Positions 8,542 to 16,564 of a DNA stretch of 64,000 nt are shown here, piece by piece; positions within the stretch are counted from its first letter, which is position 1; each line of letters begins with the position of its first letter. The notes beneath the pieces were generated by a model. That model was given only the letters and a program-made list of their open reading frames with translations. It was not told where the DNA came from and searched no databases. The DNA lies in contig NZ_QFVR01000003.1 of assembly GCF_003143975.1 (NCBI RefSeq), positions 163,595-227,594 of the forward strand, read 5' to 3'. The position numbers and the translations under genes are program-made. This stretch comes from Kurthia sibirica. Lineage in GTDB: Bacteria; Bacillota; Bacilli; Bacillales_A; Planococcaceae.

Positions 8542-9900
8542 TTAGGCATTTAATGTTATGTCATCCCATGGTTCATCATGCAAGGCAATTAGCCAATTAA
8601 AGGCACGCTGTCTTTCCATTATTACACCTTCGTCCAAATCGGCGGGTGCTTCTATACCATTCATGCGATTTTCAATACAAGACCAATGATATAAATAGTT
8701 TTCATCCATACGATCCAGTAATTCTGTCGTAGTAACTGGTTGTGCTTCAGCAACTATTTCACTGACATTTGTATTATCTGTAATCAGTTGTAGCAATGCA
8801 TCGACATCACAAATTTCAGTTGGTTCTTTTAATTCACTTAGTAGACCAATTGACCACAACATGACCCATGCTGCTTCATATAGCCACATACGATTGATTA
8901 ATTCTTGATTGTCAAAATGATCCTTTTCTAAAAATAATTGTTCGTCGTTCGTTAAATTCATTTTCACACCGTAGCGATTTAAAAATACTTCAGACATACG
9001 TTTAGCTGTTGTTATTGCGGTCTTTTCTTCGTCATCTAGTAATTCACGTACAAATTGAATCATAATAATTATAATGGATGCTCTTTTTGCTACATCTACA
9101 GTTGATCGCCTTTGCACCATCTTGCTATCCGGTAATAAGGGTAGCGCATCAATATACGGTATTTTATTGGCAGACAGCTTCACTTGGCTAGCCTGTCTTC
9201 TCCCTTGATTTTCGATTGTTGCTTCAATAGTTGTTTCATATGCCACTTGTTGTTTTGTAATTGTAGCAGTAAATTTTTTTGCCATAATTTTATTATTTTC
9301 ATCTACTAGTTCTTCACCACTTCCATCCAAAATAATGGAAGACGGCAATAAAATAAGACCGCCAATCATCGATGTCGTTTCGATAAAACTCCCCCAAAAT
9401 TCTTCAATATACTGCTCCATAATATCAAATGATATTATGGTAGTTGTGTGACTAGCTTGCCGTACTAAGTTATCTTTAACTACTTGATCACCCGCTACTT
9501 CAGCGATTATATAACCGACAAAACCATTCGTAAATTGATTGGCTCCCTCATTTTCCAAGCGTTCTTTCAACTGGATTCTTGCGATTGGTTTCTTTTTAAT
9601 AAAGCCCTTTTTAACGATGATGAAATGGTCTTCTTGTTGTATAACTTCATATGGAAGCATTGCTTTTGTGAGAATTTTATCGATTGCTACTGATTGATCT
9701 CTCGATGCGTAAAGCGTAAAATATGCCATTGGTATAACTCCTATTCTTTTTGAAAATGACGAACTGGATTCTTCTGCTATCTGTTTTAATTTCCCAGGTA
9801 ATAACGTGATTGCTGTAATAACTGCCATGTTGTTGCCATTTCCAGTGACAATTGGTTCGTCTATGATTTTCTTTGTATAGACTTTGTATTGATTAGCCAT
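8542..9900 (-). CDS. DUF4272-domain protein of unknown function
   Basis: A 452-residue cytosolic protein with no signal or membrane segment. The C-terminal part (about 270-450: RRSTVDVAKRASI, then WLYEAAWVMLWSIGLLSEL and EICDVDALL) has the layout of the DUF4272 family, in which an N-terminal regulatory helix is followed by a helical domain with a conserved W-x-LW-x-(L/I)G core. The N-terminal half (1-260) is not recognised. The ATG at 9900 has no good Shine-Dalgarno, so the start is uncertain; the next Met (about residue 25) is not better. Monocistronic, followed by a dispersed repeat that carries a terminator hairpin. No function is proposed. Confidence 0.65.
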   Translation of the reverse strand: MANQYKVYTKKIIDEPIVTGNGNNMAVITAITLLPGKLKQIAEESSSSFSKRIGVIPMAYFTLYASRDQSVAIDKILTKAMLPYEVIQQEDHFIIVKKGFIKKKPIARIQLKERLENEGANQFTNGFVGYIIAEVAGDQVVKDNLVRQASHTTTIISFDIMEQYIEEFWGSFIETTSMIGGLILLPSSIILDGSGEELVDENNKIMAKKFTATITKQQVAYETTIEATIENQGRRQASQVKLSANKIPYIDALPLLPDSKMVQRRSTVDVAKRASIIIIMIQFVRELLDDEEKTAITTAKRMSEVFLNRYGVKMNLTNDEQLFLEKDHFDNQELINRMWLYEAAWVMLWSIGLLSELKEPTEICDVDALLQLITDNTNVSEIVAEAQPVTTTELLDRMDENYLYHWSCIENRMNGIEAPADLDEGVIMERQRAFNWLIALHDEPWDDITLNA

Positions 9901-10000
9901 GGTTACTGAAAAATCATCGAAAATCGTATGTATTCACTTGCTACTGTGAGACATTTGTACTTATTATACCGTGCCATTACCTTTTCAACTATTTGAGTAT

Positions 10001-10354
10001 TTATGAAGAGTAGCTATAATTTAAGTAAAAGTGTTCATCTACTGTACTAATAAAACGCTCAGATATGTAGACTGCATATAGTGTCTTCATTCTCCTACTC
10101 ATCTCTACTTGCACATCTGCCATCCATTCAAGCTATTGTATAAGTGAATAAAATCGACTACCTGCTTCAAAAAAACTAGAACATTCGTGGAGATCCGTAC
10201 ACATGGACACCTCGTAAAATCTTGCATGACCTATCACTGTTAGCTGCTGTAAAATAAGGGATTCGCTAGTTTATAAGTTGATCATTTCGGCTTATAGTTT
10301 ATCCCTATTTAGCGCGCTCTCCAAATAATCAAATAAATCCTGCTGTGTAACCAT
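10001..10354 (-). pseudogene. Decayed 117-codon gene with three in-frame stops
   Basis: A single reading frame from ATG 10354 (preceded by GGTGAAGTG) to TAA at 10003-10001 has exactly 118 codons and is interrupted by TAA, TAA and TAG. Between the stops it reads like ordinary protein, e.g. LTVIGHARFYEVSMCTDL and ECSSFFEAGSRFYSL, then a helical, charged tail. I do not recognise the family. That one frame stays coherent end to end, without frameshifts, suggests recent loss by point mutations. Confidence 0.6.
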
Positions 10355-10423
10355 TCACTTCACCCTATATACTGTATTCCCATTTCACAGTATAGTAGTC
10401 ATTATAAATGATAAAACAGCTAG

Positions 10424-10464
10424 AAAGGCCGCCATTGTATCAGTACAATTTGCGGCCTTTTTTT
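10424..10464. terminator. Bidirectional hairpin at the end of the 10.4-11.7 kb gene
   Basis: AAAGGCC-GCCATTGTA pairs with TACAATTT-GCGGCCTTT, with a T-run on the plus side and a weaker one on the minus side. It overlaps the stop codon of the minus-strand gene. Confidence 0.75.
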
Positions 10465-11656
10465 ATTTTTTTGACGTGATTATATCAAGATTATATAAGC
10501 CGATTTTTTTCTGATCGCCTAAGTATTTTTTTAGGTTTTCAATCTCTATGTGGGCAGTACGTTTTTTAGTATCTAGAGAATAACGATCTAAGTAAAATTC
10601 CTTGTTTTTAGTCTCGTAGACATAATAGATCTGACCATTTTTAAATTGCATTTGTGCGTGATTTGCTGGTTCTATTGGTTTTGGTCGAATCGTCATATAT
10701 GTTTCGGTTGCTGCTGTTTTCGTATGATAACGATAGATTGTACCAACACCATTCATAAAGTAAATTGCCTCATTTACACGATAAATGCTGTTATCAAAAG
10801 TAAGAGGCAAACTACTTTCTGTTTCTTGTTCCGAACGATATTGAGCAATCGGTGTTGTTTGAACATCAAATGTTTTTTTATCTACTCGATACAAGTTAAT
10901 ATCTTCATATTTCTCTGTTTCATAATTGGACGCTGCAAAATAGTAGGCCTCTTCATCACTAATTACTTGTGAAACCGCATCAAGATTCCCTGTATTTTTC
11001 AACTTTAGTGATGTGATAAGTTTTGTTGTCGGATGATCTTTGAGCTGTAAAGAACGCAGTTGAAACTCACTCGTTATTAAATCCTGCGTTAAAAGTAGCA
11101 CATGATCTTTTTCTTCCCCTGCTGCCGATACAAAATAGGGGATGAGCGCCGTTTCAAATTCACCTTGTTGGCTTAAATAGCGAATCGTCATTTTATAATC
11201 ATGTTTTTTACTCAATCCACTATTATAAATAGAATAAAATTGTTTTGTTTGAGGTAATAAACCTGTTTTCAATCCACGATATTCATCTTCAGTAAATGTT
11301 TTTGTAATCGCTTGTTTACCAAATAAAGATAATTTATTTGACTGGTCAATAAATACATCGTGCCCATTTACTACAGTGCCACCATATTCAACAGCATTGA
11401 TAGGAAAACCCTTTGCTTTTCCTTTATGATCTATAAAAACGATAGACCCTTGCTGTTCTTTTTTCTCAAGTAACTCCGCTTCTGGAGAAATATACAAGAG
11501 CGCTTGTTGTTTTTCAATAAAGCTTGGATTTTCATAGATGTTTTTAGCTGTAGCGGCAGTATGATCCGTTGGATTTACATACTTCCATATGACAAAAACA
11601 GCCACAATGAAGAGAATAATTCATCCGACTGTGGCTGCGATTACTTTCTTTTTCAT
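10463..11656 (-). pseudogene. Membrane-anchored protein of unknown function, interrupted by an in-frame TGA
   Basis: The natural start is ATG at 11656, behind a perfect AAGGAGG ribosome site; the frame reads MKKKVIAATVG, then TGA at 11623-11621, then IILFIVAVFVIWKYVNP and on for about 380 residues without further defect. With the TGA read through, the N-terminus is a textbook uncleaved membrane anchor, so the stop falls inside the helix. The extracytoplasmic part is rich in beta-type segments with repeated YxxD/K turns, perhaps a propeller; I do not recognise the family. A re-start at GTG 11605 is possible but lacks a ribosome site. Either a recent nonsense mutation, a sequencing error, or recoding. 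Confidence 0.65.
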
Positions 11657-11751
11657 AAAATCCTCCTTACCCACTGTCACTTCTATTAAGTATATTCTAT
11701 AGTAGTTCAGCGAGTGAAGTAAAGGAAATTCGAGAAAAGTCAAAATATAAA

Positions 11752-12312
11752 TTATATTGCAATTTTTTGAGAATACCATTTCATGAAATCAACTTGCTCT
11801 ATTGCATTTAATAAGCAATAGGCATTTTCTCTTCGTTCTAAACTTAAGAGTTCATCCGGGTATTTTTTTTCCGCATATAAAGTAATATAGGGTAATTTGC
11901 GCTGGGCTTTTCTTGAGCGGAAATTCTCTACGCGCGCACCAGCAAAAACAGTGTGCATCCGAAGCTCAGTAAATGCAAAAAAGAGCATTTTCTCTTTAGC
12001 TAATGTATTATAGCCAAGCCCCCAATACGCTACTCCTAACCATGTACTAATATGACATGTTTTTGAGTGATCATTGCGGTTATTTAATGTAATAACACCA
12101 ATTAATTCAAAGTCTTCGTTCATGATCATACGTGATATATGATTGCCCATCATCTCTTCTAGATTCATCTCACGAATAAAATCTCGCATAGCGTCCACAG
12201 TTGTTTCGTACGGTTGTAACGCCAATGCTGAACTAACTTCAGGCGCACTTAAAAGTTCCGCCATTTTTTCTGCATAATATACATCATGTTTTTGTAAATA
12301 AATTTTTCTCAT
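11752..12312 (-). CDS. GNAT-family N-acetyltransferase (RimJ/RimL-like)
   Basis: A 186-residue acetyl-CoA-dependent acetyltransferase. The RimJ/RimL-type layout is seen: an early L-x-A-x-E-V segment, strand ELIGVITLN, and the region STWLGVAYWGLGYNTLAKEKMLFFAFTEL with the GLGY pyrophosphate-binding turn, followed by GARVENFRSRKAQRKLPY, the usual N-x-x-S-x-x-x-x-x-K motif. GGAGG precedes the ATG. The substrate is unknown. Monocistronic. Confidence 0.8.
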   Translation of the reverse strand: MRKIYLQKHDVYYAEKMAELLSAPEVSSALALQPYETTVDAMRDFIREMNLEEMMGNHISRMIMNEDFELIGVITLNNRNDHSKTCHISTWLGVAYWGLGYNTLAKEKMLFFAFTELRMHTVFAGARVENFRSRKAQRKLPYITLYAEKKYPDELLSLERRENAYCLLNAIEQVDFMKWYSQKIAI

Positions 12313-12559
12313 TTTAAAACCTCCAAATCAGTCGATTATTTATCGCTTGCTGATGATTTGGTTGGCTGGCATAAAACGAGTTATTGCCGAGCATTTCGTT
12401 CTCCAGTAGAGTTATGCATGCTACAAGTGGGGTATTCGATTCTCATACTACTATGTACGTGAAGCGTTACTTAACTTAAGATGCTTATTGAAATATTCTT
12501 CAAATCCTCGTGCTATACTGCTATTTTTTCACTCATTTTTAGTTGTTTGTATGACTGCC

Positions 12560-12597
12560 GAATACCGATTTCAACTACTTGCATGAAATCGGTATTC
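12560..12597. repeat. 14-bp inverted repeat in the 12.3-12.7 kb intergenic region
   Basis: GAATACCGATTTCA (12560-12573) and TGAAATCGGTATTC (12584-12597) are perfectly complementary with a 10-base loop. No U-run follows on either strand, so it is not a standard terminator. It lies between the divergent acetyltransferase and HAD genes; the rest of that 430-base gap shows no gene. Confidence 0.6.
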
Positions 12598-12744
12598 ATT
12601 ATACTGGCTTCTAAATCAAGGTTCATCTGCAAGCTCCTTTTTGTTTTATACCCTCATTATACGCATTTGTCACAAAATGTTCAAATTTAAATCTTTTATC
12701 GTGAAAAAGTATGCTAATATGCTGGTAATGAAAGGTAGGTTTTT

Positions 12745-13389
12745 ATGCATACATATATTTTCGATTTTGACGGTACCCTTGCAGACTCTAAACAATGTAG
12801 TATTCTTGCAACACAACAGGCATTTGCTTCATTAGACTTACCCATTCCAAGTGTGGAAAGCATCGAATATTATATGGGTATTCCAATTGAGCGTTCATTT
12901 ATACAAATGGCTACGAAATCTTTAGATGAAGAAGAATTCACACAATTACTTATCACATTTCGTATGTATTATAAACAATTTGAAATGGAGTCATTAACTG
13001 TTTTTCCTCAAATTCCATTCGTACTTGAACAGTTGGCACAACAAAATATTCGTTGTTTTGTACTATCCAGTAAAAAAACCAATGTATTAGAGCGCAATTT
13101 ACAAATGCTTGGCATTGATCATTTTTTTGTGGCAGCTATTGGTTCTGATCAAGTAGCCCATTATAAGCCACATCCCGAAGGCATCCAACTTCTTTTAAAT
13201 AAATATCATATTCATGCAGAAAATGCTTTAATGATTGGCGATGCTATTTTTGACATTCAGATGGGGCAGGCCGCTAATATAAAAACTTGCGCTGTTACAT
13301 GGGGCAGTCATTCTTCAGAAACCTTAGCAGCAGAAAATCCATCTGTCATGATTTCAAAACCAATAGAGTTATTGCATATAGCACACTAA
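12745..13389 (+). CDS. HAD-superfamily phosphatase (subfamily IA)
   Basis: A 214-residue phosphatase of the phosphoglycolate phosphatase/PpaX type. Motif I DFDGT (residues 7-11) supplies the nucleophile Asp; motif II is CFVLSSKKT, motif III the Lys of HYKPHPEG, motif IV GDAIFDIQMG with one acidic residue of the usual pair replaced (GDAIFD instead of GDxxxD keeps both Asp). An alpha-helical cap lies between motifs I and II. AAAGGTAGG precedes the ATG. Followed by a dispersed repeat that probably terminates transcription. Substrate unknown. Confidence 0.85.
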   Translation: MHTYIFDFDGTLADSKQCSILATQQAFASLDLPIPSVESIEYYMGIPIERSFIQMATKSLDEEEFTQLLITFRMYYKQFEMESLTVFPQIPFVLEQLAQQNIRCFVLSSKKTNVLERNLQMLGIDHFFVAAIGSDQVAHYKPHPEGIQLLLNKYHIHAENALMIGDAIFDIQMGQAANIKTCAVTWGSHSSETLAAENPSVMISKPIELLHIAH

Positions 13390-13418
13390 TCGTTGATTGC
13401 GGTGTATTTGAACACATC

Positions 13419-13675
13419 AAAAAGAGCCTGGGACAGAACAAAAATAGTCTGTCTCCAATACGCATCATCAAATCAATTAAACGCGCAGAAAACGACTCCT
13501 ATGGGAATAGCATGAGCTGAAAACCTCACAGGAAAGCTGTGACGAGGGGTTTGAAGCCATGTCCGTGGAAAGCATTTTTCGCAGCGGACATAGATTGAAA
13601 TGAATAATCCCGTATGATTTCAAAAAATCATACGGGATTTTCTCTGTTGAAAATATGTTTGTCTCAGGCTCTTTT
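13419..13675 (+). repeat. Dispersed intergenic element, copy 2 (complete)
   Basis: Full-length copy, about 257 bp. Left arm AAAAAGAGCCTGGGACAGA and right arm TTTGTCTCAGGCTCTTTTT can pair to close the whole element, and the right arm ends in a T-run. The inner AATCCCGTATGATT/AATCATACGGGATT hairpin lies at 13606-13640. It begins 30 bases after the HAD gene. Confidence 0.9.
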
Positions 13676-13766
13676 TAATTTGGTTCACCACTAGTAATCA
13701 TTTTGCTGTTGCACTTTTGCATTGGTATAGTGAATTTTTGACGTTTAAAAATTGATTTCTTTGTCT

Positions 13767-14051
13767 TTACCATAACGCTGTACTTTTTTTTGAGAATGCT
13801 TGTACTTTTTGTTTATTTCTCGATGCAAAAATTACTTCAATTTCCTTTGTTTGCTGACGGATATTCATTTTTTTGGCTTCTAATAAATAATAATTAATCA
13901 TGGCATCGGATGGATTATTATTTGATAGATGCTCAAATAATTTCTCGGCTTCCTCCACTTTACCTTGCTGTAAATAATGCGTACCTTTCGCAATTTGTGC
14001 TTTGTCATACGCTTTTGGAATAGCCCTTAAAACGAGGGTCAAACTACCCAT
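13767..14051 (-). CDS. Small TPR-like protein with N-terminal hydrophobic segment
   Basis: At least 94 codons. The middle (AKGTHYLQQGKVEEAEKLFEHL, then NPSDAMINYYLLEAKKM) has the spacing of a tetratricopeptide repeat pair. The frame is hydrophobic upstream of the ATG at 14051 (IRYLIAIACI) and a strong purine box (GGGGGGAGAGGG, 14096-14085) lies just before that, so translation may start at a non-ATG codon (ATT or CTG) near 14084-14076 and make a membrane-anchored protein. Function unknown; could be a degraded gene. Confidence 0.45.
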   Translation of the reverse strand: MGSLTLVLRAIPKAYDKAQIAKGTHYLQQGKVEEAEKLFEHLSNNNPSDAMINYYLLEAKKMNIRQQTKEIEVIFASRNKQKVQAFSKKSTALW

Positions 14052-14242
14052 AATACACGCTATTGCTATCAGATATCGAATACCCTCTCCCCCCTATTAT
14101 CCTATACCCATTGTCATCTATTATTCTATGACAATAATGTTAATTTTTGATTATGTTTTGTACACTTTATTATCAAAATGTTTCATTTACACTAAATATA
14201 GGAATAATATAAACAACTACATTGTATAGAGGAGGAATTTTC

Positions 14243-14485
14243 ATGAAAGATAAAAATACGATTCTTTTTTTAGCAGCGGTTGGTCTACTGCTAAATATAA
14301 TTGCTATTAGTGCTCCATTTAATACTATTTTTGTCCGTTTAATACTTTTAGTATTTGGTGTGTCTTTACTACTTTTTGGCTATTATAGTTATGTTGTTAC
14401 AAAGCGCCGAGAAAAATCTGCATTTACTATTTTTCGTGATGTTCCTTTAAAACAACAACAAGCTGAACGTTCGTTTAAAATATAA
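14243..14485 (+). CDS. Small two-helix membrane protein
   Basis: An 80-residue protein starting at ATG 14243, chosen because AGAGGAGG (14229-14236) lies 6-7 bases before it. Two hydrophobic helices (about 6-28 and 33-55) are followed by a basic cytoplasmic tail (KRREKSAFTIFRDVPLKQQQ). No family recognised; a bidirectional terminator follows. Confidence 0.65.
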   Translation: MKDKNTILFLAAVGLLLNIIAISAPFNTIFVRLILLVFGVSLLLFGYYSYVVTKRREKSAFTIFRDVPLKQQQAERSFKI

Positions 14486-14512
14486 AATTGTATTTTCCGC
14501 ATCCATATCATA

Positions 14513-14563
14513 AAATGCATCTCCAATTTGTAGAATGATTCTACGAATCGGAGATGCATTTTT
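14513..14563. terminator. Bidirectional terminator after the two-helix protein
   Basis: AAATGCATCTCC and GGAGATGCATTT pair, with a second inner stem TAGAAT/ATTCTA; T-runs on both strands. Confidence 0.75.
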
Positions 14564-14574
14564 CAATTAAAAAT

Positions 14575-14596
14575 GAACCCATCAAATGATGGGTCC
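14575..14596 (-). terminator. Terminator of the YgiT-like gene
   Basis: GAACCCATC-AAAT-GATGGGTCC; on the minus strand the stem is followed by ATTTTTAATTG. Confidence 0.6.
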
Positions 14597-14636
14597 ATGC
14601 AACGCGATTTGCCTTTTAGTTTCCAGACTAGAGGAA

Positions 14637-14852
14637 TTATACGTCAGTAAATGACACAAAAATAGGTTCTAGACTTGCCCTATGTTCATCTATGTATGAC
14701 TGAATTTCCATTTCAATTGCTGAGTTGATATAAAGCTGGCAATTACATTGACTTGCCGGTATGTTTTGAATTGTTAAAACAGTTGAATTAAGTTGGTAGC
14801 TTTGAGCAGTTAAGACATTTTTCTTCGTACAATTACATTTTCCACAAATCAT
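14637..14852 (-). CDS. Small YgiT/MqsA-type zinc-finger-like protein
   Basis: A 71-residue protein with MICGKCNC at the N-terminus and IPASQCNC about 30 residues later, the two-knuckle layout of the YgiT/MqsA N-terminal zinc domain (CxxC ... V/I-P-A-x-x-C), followed by a charged helix. No HTH domain and no toxin gene adjoin it, so an antitoxin role is not supported. CAGGAG precedes the ATG. The second knuckle is shortened to CxC, so metal binding is uncertain. Confidence 0.55.
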   Translation of the reverse strand: MICGKCNCTKKNVLTAQSYQLNSTVLTIQNIPASQCNCQLYINSAIEMEIQSYIDEHRASLEPIFVSFTDV

Positions 14853-14918
14853 TTTATCACTCCTGTATATGTATTATATCGGCTTTTAGAAGCAGAATGT
14901 TAATTTTTCGATAAAAAT

Positions 14919-14954
14919 AGGCTCTGTGTCAAATATTGGGGTGAATGAAATTGG
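14919..14954 (+). mobile_element. Insertion-sequence end remnant (ISL3-like inverted repeat)
   Basis: The 36-base block starting AGGCTCTGTGTCAAATATTG is nearly identical to the reverse complement of 40191-40225. The form GGCTCTxTGTCAA...GGGGTGAATGA resembles terminal repeats of ISL3-family elements. No transposase follows; 14955-15340 is otherwise non-coding, with short fragments only. Confidence 0.5.
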
Positions 14955-15350
14955 ATTTTTCAAATCAACTCGCTTTCTGGGGCAGGTGTCCTCGTCCTTT
15001 ACTACACAAATCATTCACCCTACATGCAAGTCCATTTCTTGATCCTTCCTATTCAATCAAATCCTCGCTCAAAAATGATCAAAGCATCTCCATTCAAATA
15101 CATGGCGTTTTAAAACCTTTTTTTATGATGAATACCTTCTAAAAAGCCCTTTGAATCGCCAAAATTAACGCTATTTACACGCTACTTGCCCGTTTTCAAG
15201 TGTATGAATCGGTAGTGTTGTACTTTTTTGCGTTACATCCCACAAGCTCGCGTCTTCTGCGGAATTAGTTGAAGCGAGACCCACGGAAAACATCATGCAG
15301 AGGTGGTATTATTTGAAAACTCAACAACTCATATAGAACCAAAATAAAAA

Positions 15351-15396
15351 GCACGACAACCGTTTATTTCTAAGGTAGAAATAATGGTCGTCGTGC
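15351..15396 (-). terminator. Terminator of the ypgR/cvfC-like gene
   Basis: GCACGACAACC ... GGTCGTCGTGC with an extra inner TTATTTC/GAAATAA pairing, followed on the minus strand by TTTTTATTTT. Confidence 0.8.
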
Positions 15397-15403
15397 AGAT
15401 ATT

Positions 15404-16543
15404 CTATGCTTTATTCTTTGAAGATTGTTGACGCATTTCAGTCATTTGACGCCACATAGAACCTTTAGCAGATTCACCTTGTGAAATACGCTCAATTGCC
15501 ATTTTCACTTGTAAAGCAACTTCAAATTCCTTGTCGTTCTCTGCTGCTTTTAATGCTTCTAGAGATGCTTCAGTACCTGTTTCATATAGGAACATTGCCG
15601 CTCTCCAACGAACAAGCTTATTTTTATCTTTTAATGATTCAATCATTGCCGGCTCGAATTCTACAAAGCTTAAATCACTAATACAATCCCCTGCTGTACG
15701 GCGAACAGCAGCACTCTTATCATTTAATGCTTGTACGATATATGGTACAACAGCAAGGTCTTCAATCATACCAAAATATATAGTCGCTAAACGACGAATG
15801 GACATTTTGTCATCTTGTAACGCTTTAGCAAGCATCGGAAGATCCTCAACATCGGGATCTGGAATTTGATCGAGTAGTTGGAAACGATGTTCCCAGTCAT
15901 CGACTGCAAATTCTTCCATCGAAATACGACGCTTATTTAATGGCAATGGTACTGTTTTATTTGTCGCTGCAGTAACTAGTTCTGACAAGCGTTCATCGGT
16001 ATAGGTCGCCTCTATCTCAAGTGCTACACTTTCGCCGATTTCTTCCTTATCGCCATAACGAACACCGAAATCAACCCATTTACGTTGTAAGATAAAATCA
16101 TCGTCATCCGAAGTACCGAGTACTTGATTAAATGCTTCAATATATTTTTTCGGTAAAGCGACACGTTTTTCTTCTACACTATCAAAAACCTTTACTTGTA
16201 AAGGGATTCCTTTAAACATTTGGATATGAACATATGCCTCACCAAAGCTATCAACAACATCTGCTTCCGTTGTTGTTTTTTGGGATTCTTCACCGAAAAC
16301 TGCTCGAACCTCCGCTAATATGCCAACCCAGTCAAACTTTGCATTGCGTTCGACCGCTAAAAAGTCAGCTACATGATAAATACCTTTTACACCTTGGATT
16401 TTCATAATATCTTGTACTTCCTGTGGTGCCTGATCCAGATTTTCTTTATTATAATTATAAGCTTTTCCAAAAGACAATTCTTGGTCAACTATAACCTTCA
16501 TTGTATTCGGACTTGGCGTTGGTTCAATCATTTTAATTTTCAT
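15404..16543 (-). CDS. ypgR: Conserved virulence factor C family protein (Nfu-N plus HEAT repeats)
   Basis: A 379-residue cytosolic protein. Residues about 4-90 match the NifU/Nfu N-terminal-like domain (MKVIVDQELSFGKAYNY, IMKIQGVKGIYHVADFLAVERN), but no CxxC of the Fe-S-binding Nfu C-terminal domain is present. Residues about 225-370 hold PBS-lyase-type HEAT repeats (DDKMSIRRLATIYFG, NDKSAAVRRTAGDC, DKNKLVRWRAAMFL). This architecture is that of CvfC of Staphylococcus and YpgR of Bacillus. In B. subtilis it adjoins ypgQ; here ypgQ-like and yfmR-like genes lie directly upstream on the same strand. AAGGAGG precedes the ATG. Molecular function unknown. Confidence 0.85.
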   Translation of the reverse strand: MKIKMIEPTPSPNTMKVIVDQELSFGKAYNYNKENLDQAPQEVQDIMKIQGVKGIYHVADFLAVERNAKFDWVGILAEVRAVFGEESQKTTTEADVVDSFGEAYVHIQMFKGIPLQVKVFDSVEEKRVALPKKYIEAFNQVLGTSDDDDFILQRKWVDFGVRYGDKEEIGESVALEIEATYTDERLSELVTAATNKTVPLPLNKRRISMEEFAVDDWEHRFQLLDQIPDPDVEDLPMLAKALQDDKMSIRRLATIYFGMIEDLAVVPYIVQALNDKSAAVRRTAGDCISDLSFVEFEPAMIESLKDKNKLVRWRAAMFLYETGTEASLEALKAAENDKEFEVALQVKMAIERISQGESAKGSMWRQMTEMRQQSSKNKA

Positions 16544-16564
16544 ATTGAAACCCTCCTTACTGTT

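Noticed and set aside
12481..12835. Two overlapping plus-strand open frames before the HAD gene
   Set aside because: No ribosome sites, they cross an inverted repeat and the HAD start, and their composition is that of AT-rich non-coding DNA.
14637..14852. Toxin-antitoxin module with the YgiT-like protein as antitoxin
   Set aside because: No HTH domain, no adjacent toxin gene, and the gene has its own promoter-side gap and terminator.
14945..15142. A 65-codon plus-strand frame next to the ISL3-like end
   Set aside because: It starts inside the IS end, has no ribosome site and no recognisable domain; treated as remnant DNA.
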